Translations under genes and position numbers: made by a program
The notes under the pieces: generated by a model
What the model was told of the DNA's origin: nothing
What the model saw: the letters and a program-made list of their open reading frames with translations, nothing else
Databases searched by the model: none
In this document: positions 1-8,399 of the stretch, in pieces
Position numbering within the stretch: the first letter of the stretch is position 1
Layout of the letters: each line of letters opens with the position of its first letter
Source: Roseovarius sp.
GTDB lineage: Bacteria; Pseudomonadota; Alphaproteobacteria; Rhodobacterales; Rhodobacteraceae
Reading direction: 5' to 3'
DNA length: 64,000 nt
Assembly (NCBI GenBank): GCA_029212365.1
Contig: JARGOC010000004.1
Location: forward strand, 161,563-225,562

Positions 1-200
1 AGAAAGATCGCCCCTTCGCTCACATCCTCAAACCCTGCTATCATGCGCAGCAGCGTGGTCTTGCCACAGCCAGAGGGGCCCAAAAGGGTGAAAAACTCAT
101 TGTCGTAGATCGACAGCGAAATTTCCTGCAAAGCGGTAAAATCGCCATAGCGTTTGACTGCATTGCGCACATCTACTGCGACTGTCCTTGTGTCAGCCAA
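1..200 (-). CDS. ABC transporter ATP-binding protein, N-terminal part (gene continues beyond the window)
   Basis: Only the first 66 or so codons are present. The translation shows the start of an ABC ATPase: a short beta region ([18 protein letters not shown]), then the Walker A motif [18 protein letters not shown]. The wording resembles the PotA/spermidine-putrescine-type ATPases that import polyamines and similar cations. The likely start is a TTG at 198-200 preceded by GGGGGA; the nearby ATG lies in another frame that stops quickly, so the start is uncertain. It is the last gene of a same-strand run beginning at 6642, which suggests it powers uptake of the compound degraded by that cluster. 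The substrate cannot be read from this fragment. Confidence 0.85.
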   Translation of the reverse strand, partial: MADTRTVAVDVRNAVKRYGDFTALQEISLSIYDNEFFTLLGPSGCGKTTLLRMIAGFEDVSEGAIF

Positions 201-337
201 ACCATGTCCCCCGTTCGGTTTTCGCCACTTTGAGCACTCAATGCCCTTTCTAATTCAGTACGAAGAAAGCGGTCCCTTAGCGCGTGTTAGTCAACCCTTA
301 GCCGCTCAATACTCCCCAATAGCAGAACATTTAGGCA

Positions 338-1486
338 CTATTGGCTAAGGTTGCCCAAAACTCGGTCCATCATCAAGTCGCAGGCCACGAGTTGCTCATA
401 GGGGATGTATTCATCCGGCTTATGCCCCTGCCCTTCCATAGAGCCGGGACCACAGACAATCGTCGGGATGCCCAGCGCGTGGAGATAGCCCGCCTCGGTG
501 CCAAAGGCCACTTTGGTGGTGGTGTTGGTTTGCGCCAAGCCCTGCGCCCATGTCACCACAGGGGCGTTGGCCTCTACGTTCAGGCCCGGATAGGCCATAT
601 AGCCCTCGATCTCGATGCGGGCGCCTGTAAACACAGCTTTGAACGGCGCTGATGCCCGCGCGGCGGCCAGCTCCATGCGCGCGCGCAAATCCTCAGGGCG
701 ATCCGCCACCAGATGGCGGTATTCAAACGTTACCTCGGCCCTATCGGGCACGATATTCAGCGCCTGCCCCCCGATGATTTTGCCCACATGCACCGTGGAA
801 TACGCTATGTCATAGGCCGGGTCCCGCGCGCCAGTGCTGGCCAGCTCGTCTTGCATGAGACGCAACTCAGTCACAAAGCCCGCAGCCAGATGCAGCGCAT
901 TCACAAACCGGGGCGCCAAAGCCGAATGTCCGGCTTGCCCATGACACACCGCCCGCAGCCCGGCCTTGCCCTTGTGACCCACGGCCACCTGCATTTGTGT
1001 CGGCTCGCCCACAATACAGGCGCGCGGGCGGCTCATGCAGCGATCCAGATCAGCGATCATATCACGCATACCGATGCAGCCCACTTCTTCGTCATACGAA
1101 AACACCAGCTTTAGCGGCTCACTCAGGGTGGTCTTGCTGGCGCGATCGGCCACTGCCAACATTGATGCCAGATACCCCTTCATATCGGTGGTGCCACGGC
1201 CATATAGCCGTTTTCCATCCGTTGTCAGCTGGAACGGGTCGCGTGTCCACTCCTGTCCTGTGACCGGCACCACATCGGTATGGCCCGACAGCAAAACACC
1301 AGCGCCTTCAGGCCCAAACGAGGCAAAAATGCCCGCCTTTTGTCCGGTGTCATCGGGCACCACATGCACCTCAAAACCACGCGTGATCAGGTAGTCTTCA
1401 ATATAGGCAATCATTTCAAGATTGCTGTTGGCGCTGACCGTGTCAAAGCTGATCAACCGCTCAAGGATATCAAGGGTTTGTGTCAT
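338..1486 (-). CDS. argE: M20-family deacylase, acetylornithine deacetylase (ArgE) type
   Basis: A 382-residue zinc-dependent amidohydrolase of the M20 family. Metal and catalytic motifs are intact: SGHTDVVP (H69, D71), GRGTTDMKG (bridging D101), YDEEVGCIGM (E133 and E134) and GEPT (E161). ArgE removes the acetyl group from N-acetylornithine in arginine synthesis, and the length fits. However, the gene lies 19 bp after a trimethylamine-dehydrogenase-like gene and before a polyamine-type ABC ATPase, so here it may hydrolyse an N-acylated intermediate of amine breakdown rather than make arginine. The ATG has AGGA seven bases upstream. The family is certain; the substrate is inferred. Confidence 0.85.
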   Translation of the reverse strand: MTQTLDILERLISFDTVSANSNLEMIAYIEDYLITRGFEVHVVPDDTGQKAGIFASFGPEGAGVLLSGHTDVVPVTGQEWTRDPFQLTTDGKRLYGRGTTDMKGYLASMLAVADRASKTTLSEPLKLVFSYDEEVGCIGMRDMIADLDRCMSRPRACIVGEPTQMQVAVGHKGKAGLRAVCHGQAGHSALAPRFVNALHLAAGFVTELRLMQDELASTGARDPAYDIAYSTVHVGKIIGGQALNIVPDRAEVTFEYRHLVADRPEDLRARMELAAARASAPFKAVFTGARIEIEGYMAYPGLNVEANAPVVTWAQGLAQTNTTTKVAFGTEAGYLHALGIPTIVCGPGSMEGQGHKPDEYIPYEQLVACDLMMDRVLGNLSQ

Positions 1487-1505
1487 GAAGCCATCCTATC
1501 AGTGA

Positions 1506-3575
1506 TCAATCCGCCGCCAAGCCCGTAATCTCGCGCCGGAAAGGCAGAGCATCGCCGATGTCAGCCTCGTCCAGCTCACGCGCATAGCGGTGGCCGGCAT
1601 AGGTGGCCCAGGCAATCGGGCCTGCGGCTTCGGCGTCGCCAAACATCCTGACGGTTTTGATACCCGCATCGGCCCAATCTGCCTGACGTGCCATAAGATC
1701 AGTATACACCGTGTCATTGCCCGTGCGTGAGGCCACCATGACCACCGCATCACAGGCATATTCACGGGTCTGGCCGGTATAGATGCAATCGCTGATCACA
1801 TAATCTGTGGCGATCCGCGTGACGCCCCGGTTCAGAACGATCTCAACCCCCAATAGAGCCAATCGCGTGTGAATACGCGCCTGTTCCAGGGTGTTGTTCG
1901 TCCAATCCGACACATAGGCCGAGGGTGTGATCAACGTCACCTGTGCGCCCTGACCGGCCAGAAGCTCGGCCAAAACACCGCCCATATAGTAATGATCGTC
2001 GTCATACAGCACGACACGCCCATCCGGCACAGTACCATCCATCAGGTCATCGGGGGTGAACAGCGGCATCGCCCCGTCTATCGGCATCGCCACCACATGC
2101 TGGCGCGCCACGCCGTCGCGCCGCCACGTTGCCCCGGTGGCAATGGCGACGTTTTCAAAACCAAACTCCAGAATGCTGGCGGCATCCAGGGCGCTGTCCA
2201 GGTAGATTTCGACATTGGCGCGCTGTTGCAGCTGATATTCGCGGTAATCCTTGACCCGCCCCCACGCACTTAGGCCCGGCAACAGGCGTTCGCGGGCCAC
2301 GCGCCCACCGATCTCGGTTTTGGCCTCGGCGAGCGCCACATCATAGCCGCGTCGTGCCAGCGCCCATCCGGCCTCAAGCCCCGCCGGGCCAGAGCCAACG
2401 ATCAGCACAGTGTCACTGTCGCCCTTGGGGTTCATGATCTCAGGGTGCCAGCCCTTTCGCCATTCCTCCATGAAGGTCGGGTTCTGGGTGCAGCGTGAAA
2501 GGCTCATCGTCATATCGCCGGTAATGCAGATATTGCAGCCGATACACTCGCGGATGTCCTCAATCCGCCCCTGTTCAATCTTCTGGGGCAGAAACGGGTC
2601 GGCAATCGACGGCCGCGCACAGCCGATAAAATCAAGCACACCGGATTTGATCTGCTTGACCATCACATCAGGACTGGTGAAGCGCCCAACGCCCACAATG
2701 GGTTTGTCGGTCAAATCGTGAATGCCTTTGACCAGCGCGTGCTGTGCGGCTTCTTCCTTGAACCGGGATGGCCCCGAGCAATCCTCCCAGGTGCCTTGGG
2801 CCAAATCCCACAGATCAGGCAGATCGCGGTTCATTTCAACAAAGTCGCGCACCTCAGCATTGGAAAACCCCAGATCCCCGATGGTTTCATCCAAAGACAC
2901 CCGCAGCGTTATCGCCATTGTATCGCCCACGGCCTCCCGCATATCGGCGATCACCTCGCGGGCAAACCGGGATCGGTTCTCAAGGCTGCCACCATATTCA
3001 TCCGAACGTTGATTGGTCGCCCGGCTGAGAAAATGCTGGAAAATCCCGAACCCATGCGCACCGTACAGGCAAATCAGATCAAAGCCTGCCTGTTTGGACC
3101 GTTTGGCCGCAGTCACAAACCAGCGGCGCAGATCCCTGATCTCAGACTTCGACAGGGCACGCGCCTGAATGGGATCATTGGTGAAGGTGCGGATGGGCAT
3201 GGCCGAGACCGCCAAAGGCACCTCTTTGCTATAGAGATTTGGCCCGTTCACTCCGGAATACGCCAGCTGGATACCAGCCAATGCGCCGTGTTCACGCATC
3301 TTTTCGGACATACGGCGCAGCTGCGGGATGTCTTTATCCTCCCACAAGCGCAGCTCAATGAAGGGCGTGATCTCGGAGGTGTGGTGCATCTCGCATTGCT
3401 CGGTGAATATCACCCCCCAGCCGCCCTGCGCCTTGATCCCTCGCATTTCGGCGGCGGCTGACGGATCGCGGTATCCGCCGCCATTACAATGGGGCACCTG
3501 ATAGAACCGGTTCTTGGCCACCAAAGGCCCGATCGCCACCTTATCAAACAAAATGTCATACCGGGGGTCACGCAT
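1506..3575 (-). CDS. Trimethylamine/dimethylamine/histamine dehydrogenase-like iron-sulfur flavoprotein
   Basis: About 689 residues, in the order of the TMADH family: an old-yellow-enzyme TIM barrel (1-340), a 4Fe-4S cysteine set (C344, C347, C350, C362) and a nucleotide-binding half (GSGPAGLEAGWALARRG near 395). Family enzymes oxidatively N-demethylate or deaminate amines and pass electrons to an electron carrier. C30 (VPHCNGGG) matches the cysteine that binds FMN covalently in TMADH, and Y171/H174 (LYGAH) match its active-site pair. The amine-binding aromatic bowl is changed: Q60, W256 and D354 stand where TMADH has Tyr60, Trp264 and Trp355. As I recall, histamine dehydrogenase has the Gln/Trp/Asp set, so trimethylamine is an unlikely substrate. 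The ATG at 3575 (AAGGA upstream) overlaps the preceding small gene by 8 bp; a TTG six bases earlier is possible. Confidence 0.85.
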   Translation of the reverse strand: MRDPRYDILFDKVAIGPLVAKNRFYQVPHCNGGGYRDPSAAAEMRGIKAQGGWGVIFTEQCEMHHTSEITPFIELRLWEDKDIPQLRRMSEKMREHGALAGIQLAYSGVNGPNLYSKEVPLAVSAMPIRTFTNDPIQARALSKSEIRDLRRWFVTAAKRSKQAGFDLICLYGAHGFGIFQHFLSRATNQRSDEYGGSLENRSRFAREVIADMREAVGDTMAITLRVSLDETIGDLGFSNAEVRDFVEMNRDLPDLWDLAQGTWEDCSGPSRFKEEAAQHALVKGIHDLTDKPIVGVGRFTSPDVMVKQIKSGVLDFIGCARPSIADPFLPQKIEQGRIEDIRECIGCNICITGDMTMSLSRCTQNPTFMEEWRKGWHPEIMNPKGDSDTVLIVGSGPAGLEAGWALARRGYDVALAEAKTEIGGRVARERLLPGLSAWGRVKDYREYQLQQRANVEIYLDSALDAASILEFGFENVAIATGATWRRDGVARQHVVAMPIDGAMPLFTPDDLMDGTVPDGRVVLYDDDHYYMGGVLAELLAGQGAQVTLITPSAYVSDWTNNTLEQARIHTRLALLGVEIVLNRGVTRIATDYVISDCIYTGQTREYACDAVVMVASRTGNDTVYTDLMARQADWADAGIKTVRMFGDAEAAGPIAWATYAGHRYARELDEADIGDALPFRREITGLAAD

Positions 3576-3723
3576 ATTCAACGTCCTTCATCCTTTTCAG
3601 GCAGCGGTCCACAACGGGGCCATCAGGCAGGGCGTATCTATAGGCAGTACCGTCATAGATTGCCCTACAGCCCAAATCATCACCGGGTTGGCCGTGAATG
3701 GCGCGCTCTGCCTCATCAATCAT
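3568..3723 (-). CDS. Small conserved-looking protein, 51 residues, coupled to the dehydrogenase
   Basis: A 51-residue reading frame (MIDEAERAIHGQPGDDLGC... to ...KRMKDVEYA). I chose the ATG at 3723 because GGGG lies seven bases upstream; the frame is open back to 3807. It ends inside the start of the TMADH-like gene (8-bp overlap), an arrangement typical of translational coupling, and this supports it being real. It has no signal peptide or membrane segment and a single internal motif-like stretch (YRYALPDGPVVDRCLKRM). I do not recognise a family. It may be an accessory subunit or maturation factor of the dehydrogenase, but that rests only on position. Confidence 0.6.
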   Translation of the reverse strand: MIDEAERAIHGQPGDDLGCRAIYDGTAYRYALPDGPVVDRCLKRMKDVEYA

Positions 3724-3850
3724 AGTGTCCCCTATCAACATCACGGCATCCGCATGTTGTGTTTGCCAAAACCTTAGCCTGACGAAGCGTTTACTCAACT
3801 CCAACAAACCGATGCGCGGGTTAGCCTCAAACTAACGCCCCCTGCACGGC

Positions 3851-4786
3851 TCAGGGCGTGTTCATGTTCATCCCCGGCACCCCGCTCTGGTGGATCTGGC
3901 GCTGACATTGCTGAAGGAACGCTTTGATGGTCAGCACGTTTTGTGCCCCCTCAGCCGTCACCAGCCCCAACCGCAACGGGCGCAACGCACCCGCCAGCGG
4001 CACATATCTGATGGCACGCCCATCAGGGGCCACATTGCTGAGCGGGCGGAAATTGGCGATGGAATAGCCAAACCCATTGGCCACAAGGCTGCGCATCACC
4101 GCCATATCACGGGTGCGCTCAACGATATTGGGCCGCAGCTCCTCATCATGAAAGAACGACAGAAAATAATCCACGCTCAGCGGCAGGTCCAACATCACCA
4201 TAGGATGTGGCGCCAGTTCCTCGGCTGTCACCTGCGCGTGGCCAGCCAGCGGATGATCCTCGCCCAGAAACGCATAGGCGGGCAATTCGGCCAGTGGCAA
4301 AAAATGCAGATCGGTCGGGATTTCCAGATCATAGGTCAGCGCCACATCAATTTCGGCTGTGCGCAGCTGGTCGATCAGGCCGGTTTGGTCCAGTTCCACC
4401 TGGCTGACCTGCACCTGCGGGTACTCCTGTTCAAATGTGCGTCGCAATGCCGGGACAACCCGCTGGGCAAACGTCAGCAAACAGCCCACCGACAGCGGCC
4501 CCTGCACAATACCCGAAATATCGCTCGCCAGTTGTTTAAGCGCCTGCGCCTCGTGCAGGGCGATCTTGGCTTGCGCCATGAATTGCCGCCCCGCTTGGGT
4601 CAACGACAGACCGTGGGCGTGTTTGCGAACAAAGAACTGCAACCCAAATTCACGCTCAAGCTGAGACAACGCCGCCGAGATAGACGGGCTTGAGACATTC
4701 ACCGCCTCGGATGCCAAAGCGATGGATCCCGCCTCGCCGACGGCCACAAAATATTCCAACTGACGAAGGGTGAAACGCAATGGCAT
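3851..4786 (-). CDS. LysR-family transcriptional regulator
   Basis: A 311-residue protein with the usual LysR plan: an N-terminal winged helix-turn-helix (LRQLEYFVAVGEAGSIALASEAVNVS...SAALSQLEREFG, residues 5-55), a linker helix and a periplasmic-binding-like effector domain from about 90. It sits inside the amine cluster, between the Rid/monooxygenase pair upstream and the small protein/dehydrogenase downstream, all on the same strand, so it most probably controls this cluster in response to the substrate. LysR genes are more often divergent from their targets; here the likely control points are the 130-bp gap before this gene and the region before 6642. AGGA precedes the ATG by eight bases. 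Confidence 0.9.
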   Translation of the reverse strand: MPLRFTLRQLEYFVAVGEAGSIALASEAVNVSSPSISAALSQLEREFGLQFFVRKHAHGLSLTQAGRQFMAQAKIALHEAQALKQLASDISGIVQGPLSVGCLLTFAQRVVPALRRTFEQEYPQVQVSQVELDQTGLIDQLRTAEIDVALTYDLEIPTDLHFLPLAELPAYAFLGEDHPLAGHAQVTAEELAPHPMVMLDLPLSVDYFLSFFHDEELRPNIVERTRDMAVMRSLVANGFGYSIANFRPLSNVAPDGRAIRYVPLAGALRPLRLGLVTAEGAQNVLTIKAFLQQCQRQIHQSGVPGMNMNTP

Positions 4787-4916
4787 GGGGGATGGTCCTA
4801 CAGCGCGGGCTTGTGGTCAATCCATAGCCGGTGTCATTGTGCTAAATTGTCATGCGGGACGCTTAGAAAACTCGCACGAATTTTCTCTGGCACCGTCACA
4901 GCCCCATATTCATGGC

Positions 4917-5333
4917 TTAATCCGGGATCACGGCAGTTCCATCTATTTCGACCACCCATTCGGGCCGGGCCAGGGCCTGCACCACCAATCCGGTTGAGAC
5001 AGGGTAAACACCCTGAATATATTCGCCCATGGTGCGATACACGGCCTCGCGGTGGCGGACATCGGTGATATATACAACAACTTTGACCAGATGCTGCATT
5101 TCGCCCCCCGCCTCTTGGATCAACTGGCGGATATTCTGCATCACCTTGTGGGTTTGCTCCACCGGGTCATGGCTGTCAATGTTCTGGGCGTCGTCCAAGT
5201 TTTGCGGGCATTGCCCACGCAAATATACGGTTTTTCCACCCTGCGTGACCACGGCCTGACACAGGTCGTTGTCCAGGTTCTGTTCGGGATATGTGTCAGA
5301 GGTGTTGAACTTGCGGATACGTTTATGAGCCAT
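4917..5333 (-). CDS. Rid (YjgF/YER057c/UK114) family protein lacking the canonical arginine
   Basis: A 138-residue Rid-family protein; the start at 5333 (MAHKRIRKFN) is preferred over the longer frame because GGAG precedes it and family members begin there. Typical RidA deaminates reactive 2-imino/enamine acids using an arginine in a PARS-like motif. Here the matching stretch reads YPVSTGLVV, so that arginine is replaced by serine. The protein therefore probably belongs to one of the Rid subfamilies that are not classical imine deaminases, and these often sit in catabolic operons. It follows the flavin monooxygenase gene by 34 bp and should be co-transcribed with it. Confidence 0.85.
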   Translation of the reverse strand: MAHKRIRKFNTSDTYPEQNLDNDLCQAVVTQGGKTVYLRGQCPQNLDDAQNIDSHDPVEQTHKVMQNIRQLIQEAGGEMQHLVKVVVYITDVRHREAVYRTMGEYIQGVYPVSTGLVVQALARPEWVVEIDGTAVIPD

Positions 5334-5367
5334 GGAGGCGCTCCGTTTGTTAAAATCAGTACTGAAT

Positions 5368-6642
5368 TCAGGCAGGAGTTGTCGGGGGCTGAACCACCAT
5401 ATCATTCTTCAGATAATTGCGCTGAATGGCAATCTGGTCGGCCACATGTTTTGCATCATGCCACACCCCCCAAATAAACGACGACCCACGCCGCGACAGC
5501 CAGGGCAGCCCGATAAAGTAGACCCCCGGCTCAGCAGATACGCCGCGTTGGTGCTTGGGCTTGCCCGCCTCATCAAACGCATCAACCTGCAACCAACTGT
5601 AATCCAACGTAAACCCAGTGGCCCACACGATGGAGGAAATGCCCGCCTCAGCCAGATCAAGCGCCTGAATGGGGTTGGTCACACTGTCGGGATCCGGCCA
5701 GACCTTGCGCGCGTCGGGGTCTTTCGGCAAATCCAGCCCGTTGCGAAGGATATAGGCATCGGCCTCATCCAGAACCGAATTCAGATTGTCATCCCCATAG
5801 GCGATATTGGCCGCCAGATTATCATCGAATGTCAGCGTGCCCGCCTCATAGGACTGAGTGCGCCCAAGCAACGTCAAACCCTGTGCGCCAAGACGGCGGA
5901 AATCAACGGTAATACCGCCATAGGCCCCGCTGACAGCGATGGTCACATGTTCGGTGCCCGGCGCAGGCGCTTCGATCTCCCACTTGCCAAGAACCCCCAA
6001 CCACCAACAAAAATCGCGCCCGCGATACAGACGTGGCGGGCGATCATGCGGACCAACGGACAAATAGACCTTACGGCCCGCGCGCATCAGCTCTTGGGCA
6101 ATCTGCGCGCCCGAGGCCCCGGCCCCCACCACCAGCACAGCGCCCTCAGGCAATTGCTCGGGGTTGCGGTAATCATGGGAATGGATCTGCGTTATCGCGG
6201 CCTCCTGGGGCACGATTGCGGGCATCACAGGTTTCTGGAACGGCCCGGTGGCCGCCACAACGGCGCGCGCGTCGATCACACCTTGCGACGTTTCCACCCG
6301 AAACCCGGCACGGCCTTCGTTGCGCTGCACGCTCAGCACTTCCACTCCGGTGCGGATGGGGGCGTTGATCTGCTTGGCATACTCTACAAAATAGTCAGCC
6401 ACCCGTTCCTTTGGCGCAAAGGCGTTGGGGTCAATGTCAGTGAATTCCATGTTGGGAAACCGGTCATGCCAGGCCGGGCCATTGGCCACAAGACTGTCCC
6501 ACCGCCCGCTGCGCCAACGCTCGGCGATGCGGGATTTTTCAAGCACGATATGGGGCACGCCGTTTTTGCTCAGGTGTTCGGACATCGCCACACCGGCCTG
6601 ACCTGCGCCAACGACAAGTGTGTCCGTGCTTTCAATCGCCAT
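5368..6642 (-). CDS. Flavin-containing monooxygenase-type oxidoreductase
   Basis: A 424-residue flavoprotein of the FMO/YUCCA/CzcO group. It has an N-terminal FAD-binding GxGxxG (VVGAGQAGVAMSEHL, from residue 11), a second dinucleotide fold for NADPH near residue 175 (VVGAGASGAQIAQEL) and a late ATGF motif (IVWATGFTLDYSWL). Such enzymes put one oxygen atom on a nitrogen or sulfur atom, or carry out Baeyer-Villiger reactions. It is the first gene of the minus-strand amine cluster and has a good ribosome site (GGGGGA seven bases upstream). It could attack an N-heterocycle or a tertiary amine before the Rid protein, dehydrogenase and deacylase act; the true substrate cannot be told from sequence. 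Confidence 0.85.
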   Translation of the reverse strand: MAIESTDTLVVGAGQAGVAMSEHLSKNGVPHIVLEKSRIAERWRSGRWDSLVANGPAWHDRFPNMEFTDIDPNAFAPKERVADYFVEYAKQINAPIRTGVEVLSVQRNEGRAGFRVETSQGVIDARAVVAATGPFQKPVMPAIVPQEAAITQIHSHDYRNPEQLPEGAVLVVGAGASGAQIAQELMRAGRKVYLSVGPHDRPPRLYRGRDFCWWLGVLGKWEIEAPAPGTEHVTIAVSGAYGGITVDFRRLGAQGLTLLGRTQSYEAGTLTFDDNLAANIAYGDDNLNSVLDEADAYILRNGLDLPKDPDARKVWPDPDSVTNPIQALDLAEAGISSIVWATGFTLDYSWLQVDAFDEAGKPKHQRGVSAEPGVYFIGLPWLSRRGSSFIWGVWHDAKHVADQIAIQRNYLKNDMVVQPPTTPA

Positions 6643-6790
6643 ACCGTGGTCCCCCGTCTGACATGTCAGTAGCTAATTTGCCCAGAAAGGGGTTTGGGTA
6701 AACTAGCGTCTGTCTCAGCTTTGGTTTGATTATAGCTAAGCCAAAGAACAGGGCACACCGGCGCGATCACATGCCAGCAGGCAGCCAAAC

Positions 6791-6819
6791 ATCGCCAGCC
6801 CTTTTCGGGGGCTGACGAT
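6791..6819. terminator. Hairpin downstream of DAHP synthase; core of a dispersed repeat
   Basis: ATCGCCAGCCC and GGGCTGACGAT form an 11-bp stem with one mismatch around a TTTTCGG loop. It lies just past the stop codon of the minus-strand DAHP synthase gene and is followed on that strand by GTTTGG, so it could end that transcript. The same stem occurs inside the two larger repeat copies at 9528-9556 and 24633-24661. Confidence 0.55.
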
Positions 6820-6848
6820 GGGCTTTACATCCACAATTATGTGTCTTT

Positions 6849-8219
6849 TCAGACCGCCTGTGCGGCGGCGCCTGCGGTGCGCAATTCTGACAGTTCTTCG
6901 GCCACCAGGAACGCCAGTTCCAGCGATTGGCTGGCATTCAGACGAGGGTCACAGGCCGTGTGATAGCGATCACTCAGATTTTCATCCGAAACAGCACGCA
7001 TCCCACCGGTGCATTCTGTCACATCCTGGCCGGTCATCTCGAAATGCACACCGCCAGGGATGGTGCCCTCGGCGCGGTGGACCGCAAAGAATTCCTGCAC
7101 TTCGCGCAGCACGCTTTCAAAGGGCCGGGTTTTATACCCCGATACCGCCTTGATCGTGTTGCCATGCATCGGATCGCAGACCCAGGTGACCTTATACCCT
7201 TCCTCTTCCACAGCGCGCACCAGCTTGGGCAGATGGTCGCCCACCTTGCCGGCTCCAAAGCGGTTAATCAGCGTAATCCGCCCGGCTTCGTTTTCCGGGT
7301 TGAGGATGCTGATCAGCTTTTTCAAATCATCCGTGGTGATCGACGGCCCACATTTGAAACCAATCGGGTTTTGCACACCGCGCAAAAACTCAACATGCGC
7401 GCCGTCCGGCTGACGCGTGCGATCACCGATCCACAGGAAGTGGCCTGAGCCTGCCAGCCATTTACCCGAGGTACTATCCAGACGTGTCAGCGCCTCTTCA
7501 TACTCCAAGAGCAGGCTTTCGTGGCAGGTGTAGAAATCCACCGTCTGCAAGGAATGCGCTGTGGCCCCTGTCACACCGGCGGCTTGCATGAAATCAAGCG
7601 TGTCGGTGATCCGGGATGCCATCTCGCGGTAACGCTCTGCTTTTTCGGATTCCGTGAAGCCCAGCGTCCATGCATGTACCTGATGCACATCCGCGTAGCC
7701 CCCCGTTGAAAACGCCCGGATCAGGTTTAGCGTGGCTGCCGCCTGCGTGTAGGCCTGCAACATCTTTTCAGGGTTGGGAATGCGGGCCGCGCTGGTGAAA
7801 TCCAGCTCGTTGATGATGTCACCGCGGTAGCTGGGCAATTCCACGCCGTTCACTGTTTCTGTGGGGGCAGACCGTGGCTTGGCAAACTGCCCCGCCATGC
7901 GGCCCACTTTGATAACAGGCACTTTGGCACCATAGGTCAGCACCATCGCCATTTGCAGCATCACCTTGAACGTGTCGCGGATGGCATCTGCGCTGAACTG
8001 CTCAAAGCTCTCGGCGCAATCGCCGCCTTGCAGCAAAAACGCCTCACCGCGGGAGGCCGCCCCCAGCTGTGTCTTCAACCGACGCGCCTCACCAGCAAAC
8101 ACCAGAGGAGGATACTGCGAAAGACGGTTTTCCACCGCGCCCAAAGCGTCCGGATCCAGATAATCCGGCATCTGAACCCGTGGCTTGTTGCGCCAGTCAG
8201 ATTTCTGCCAATTGCTCAT
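6849..8219 (-). CDS. Class II 3-deoxy-7-phosphoheptulonate (DAHP) synthase
   Basis: About 456 residues, the size of class II (plant/actinobacterial-type) DAHP synthases rather than the roughly 350 residues of class I. It joins phosphoenolpyruvate and erythrose 4-phosphate in the first step of the shikimate pathway. Recognisable family stretches include [49 protein letters not shown] and [12 protein letters not shown]. The start at 8219 (MSNWQKS) is preferred over the ATG six bases earlier because the GGAG then has normal spacing. It is transcribed alone, divergent from the GlxA-type regulator; the later shikimate genes aroB and aroK lie far away at 50477-52224. Confidence 0.95.
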   Translation of the reverse strand: MSNWQKSDWRNKPRVQMPDYLDPDALGAVENRLSQYPPLVFAGEARRLKTQLGAASRGEAFLLQGGDCAESFEQFSADAIRDTFKVMLQMAMVLTYGAKVPVIKVGRMAGQFAKPRSAPTETVNGVELPSYRGDIINELDFTSAARIPNPEKMLQAYTQAAATLNLIRAFSTGGYADVHQVHAWTLGFTESEKAERYREMASRITDTLDFMQAAGVTGATAHSLQTVDFYTCHESLLLEYEEALTRLDSTSGKWLAGSGHFLWIGDRTRQPDGAHVEFLRGVQNPIGFKCGPSITTDDLKKLISILNPENEAGRITLINRFGAGKVGDHLPKLVRAVEEEGYKVTWVCDPMHGNTIKAVSGYKTRPFESVLREVQEFFAVHRAEGTIPGGVHFEMTGQDVTECTGGMRAVSDENLSDRYHTACDPRLNASQSLELAFLVAEELSELRTAGAAAQAV

Positions 8220-8399
8220 CGTCATTCTCCGCGTCTGAATTTGCAGGTTTGTCTATACTAAAGCCAACCCTACAAGACCATATATGTTATCATACCTCAG
8301 GCGCAAATCGTTCATGCATGTATCGCCAGGCATTGCGGTTTTGTGAAAGACGCGAAAAGCTGATCAACAGCACAACAGATTCGTTAGGTATGGGATCGC

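Noticed and set aside
2718..3461. 247-codon plus-strand frame opposite the TMADH-like gene
   Set aside because: Shadow of a well-supported enzyme gene with no independent features.
5332..6672. 446-codon open frame on the plus strand
   Set aside because: It is antisense to the flavin monooxygenase gene, lacks a recognisable domain and reflects high G+C codon bias.
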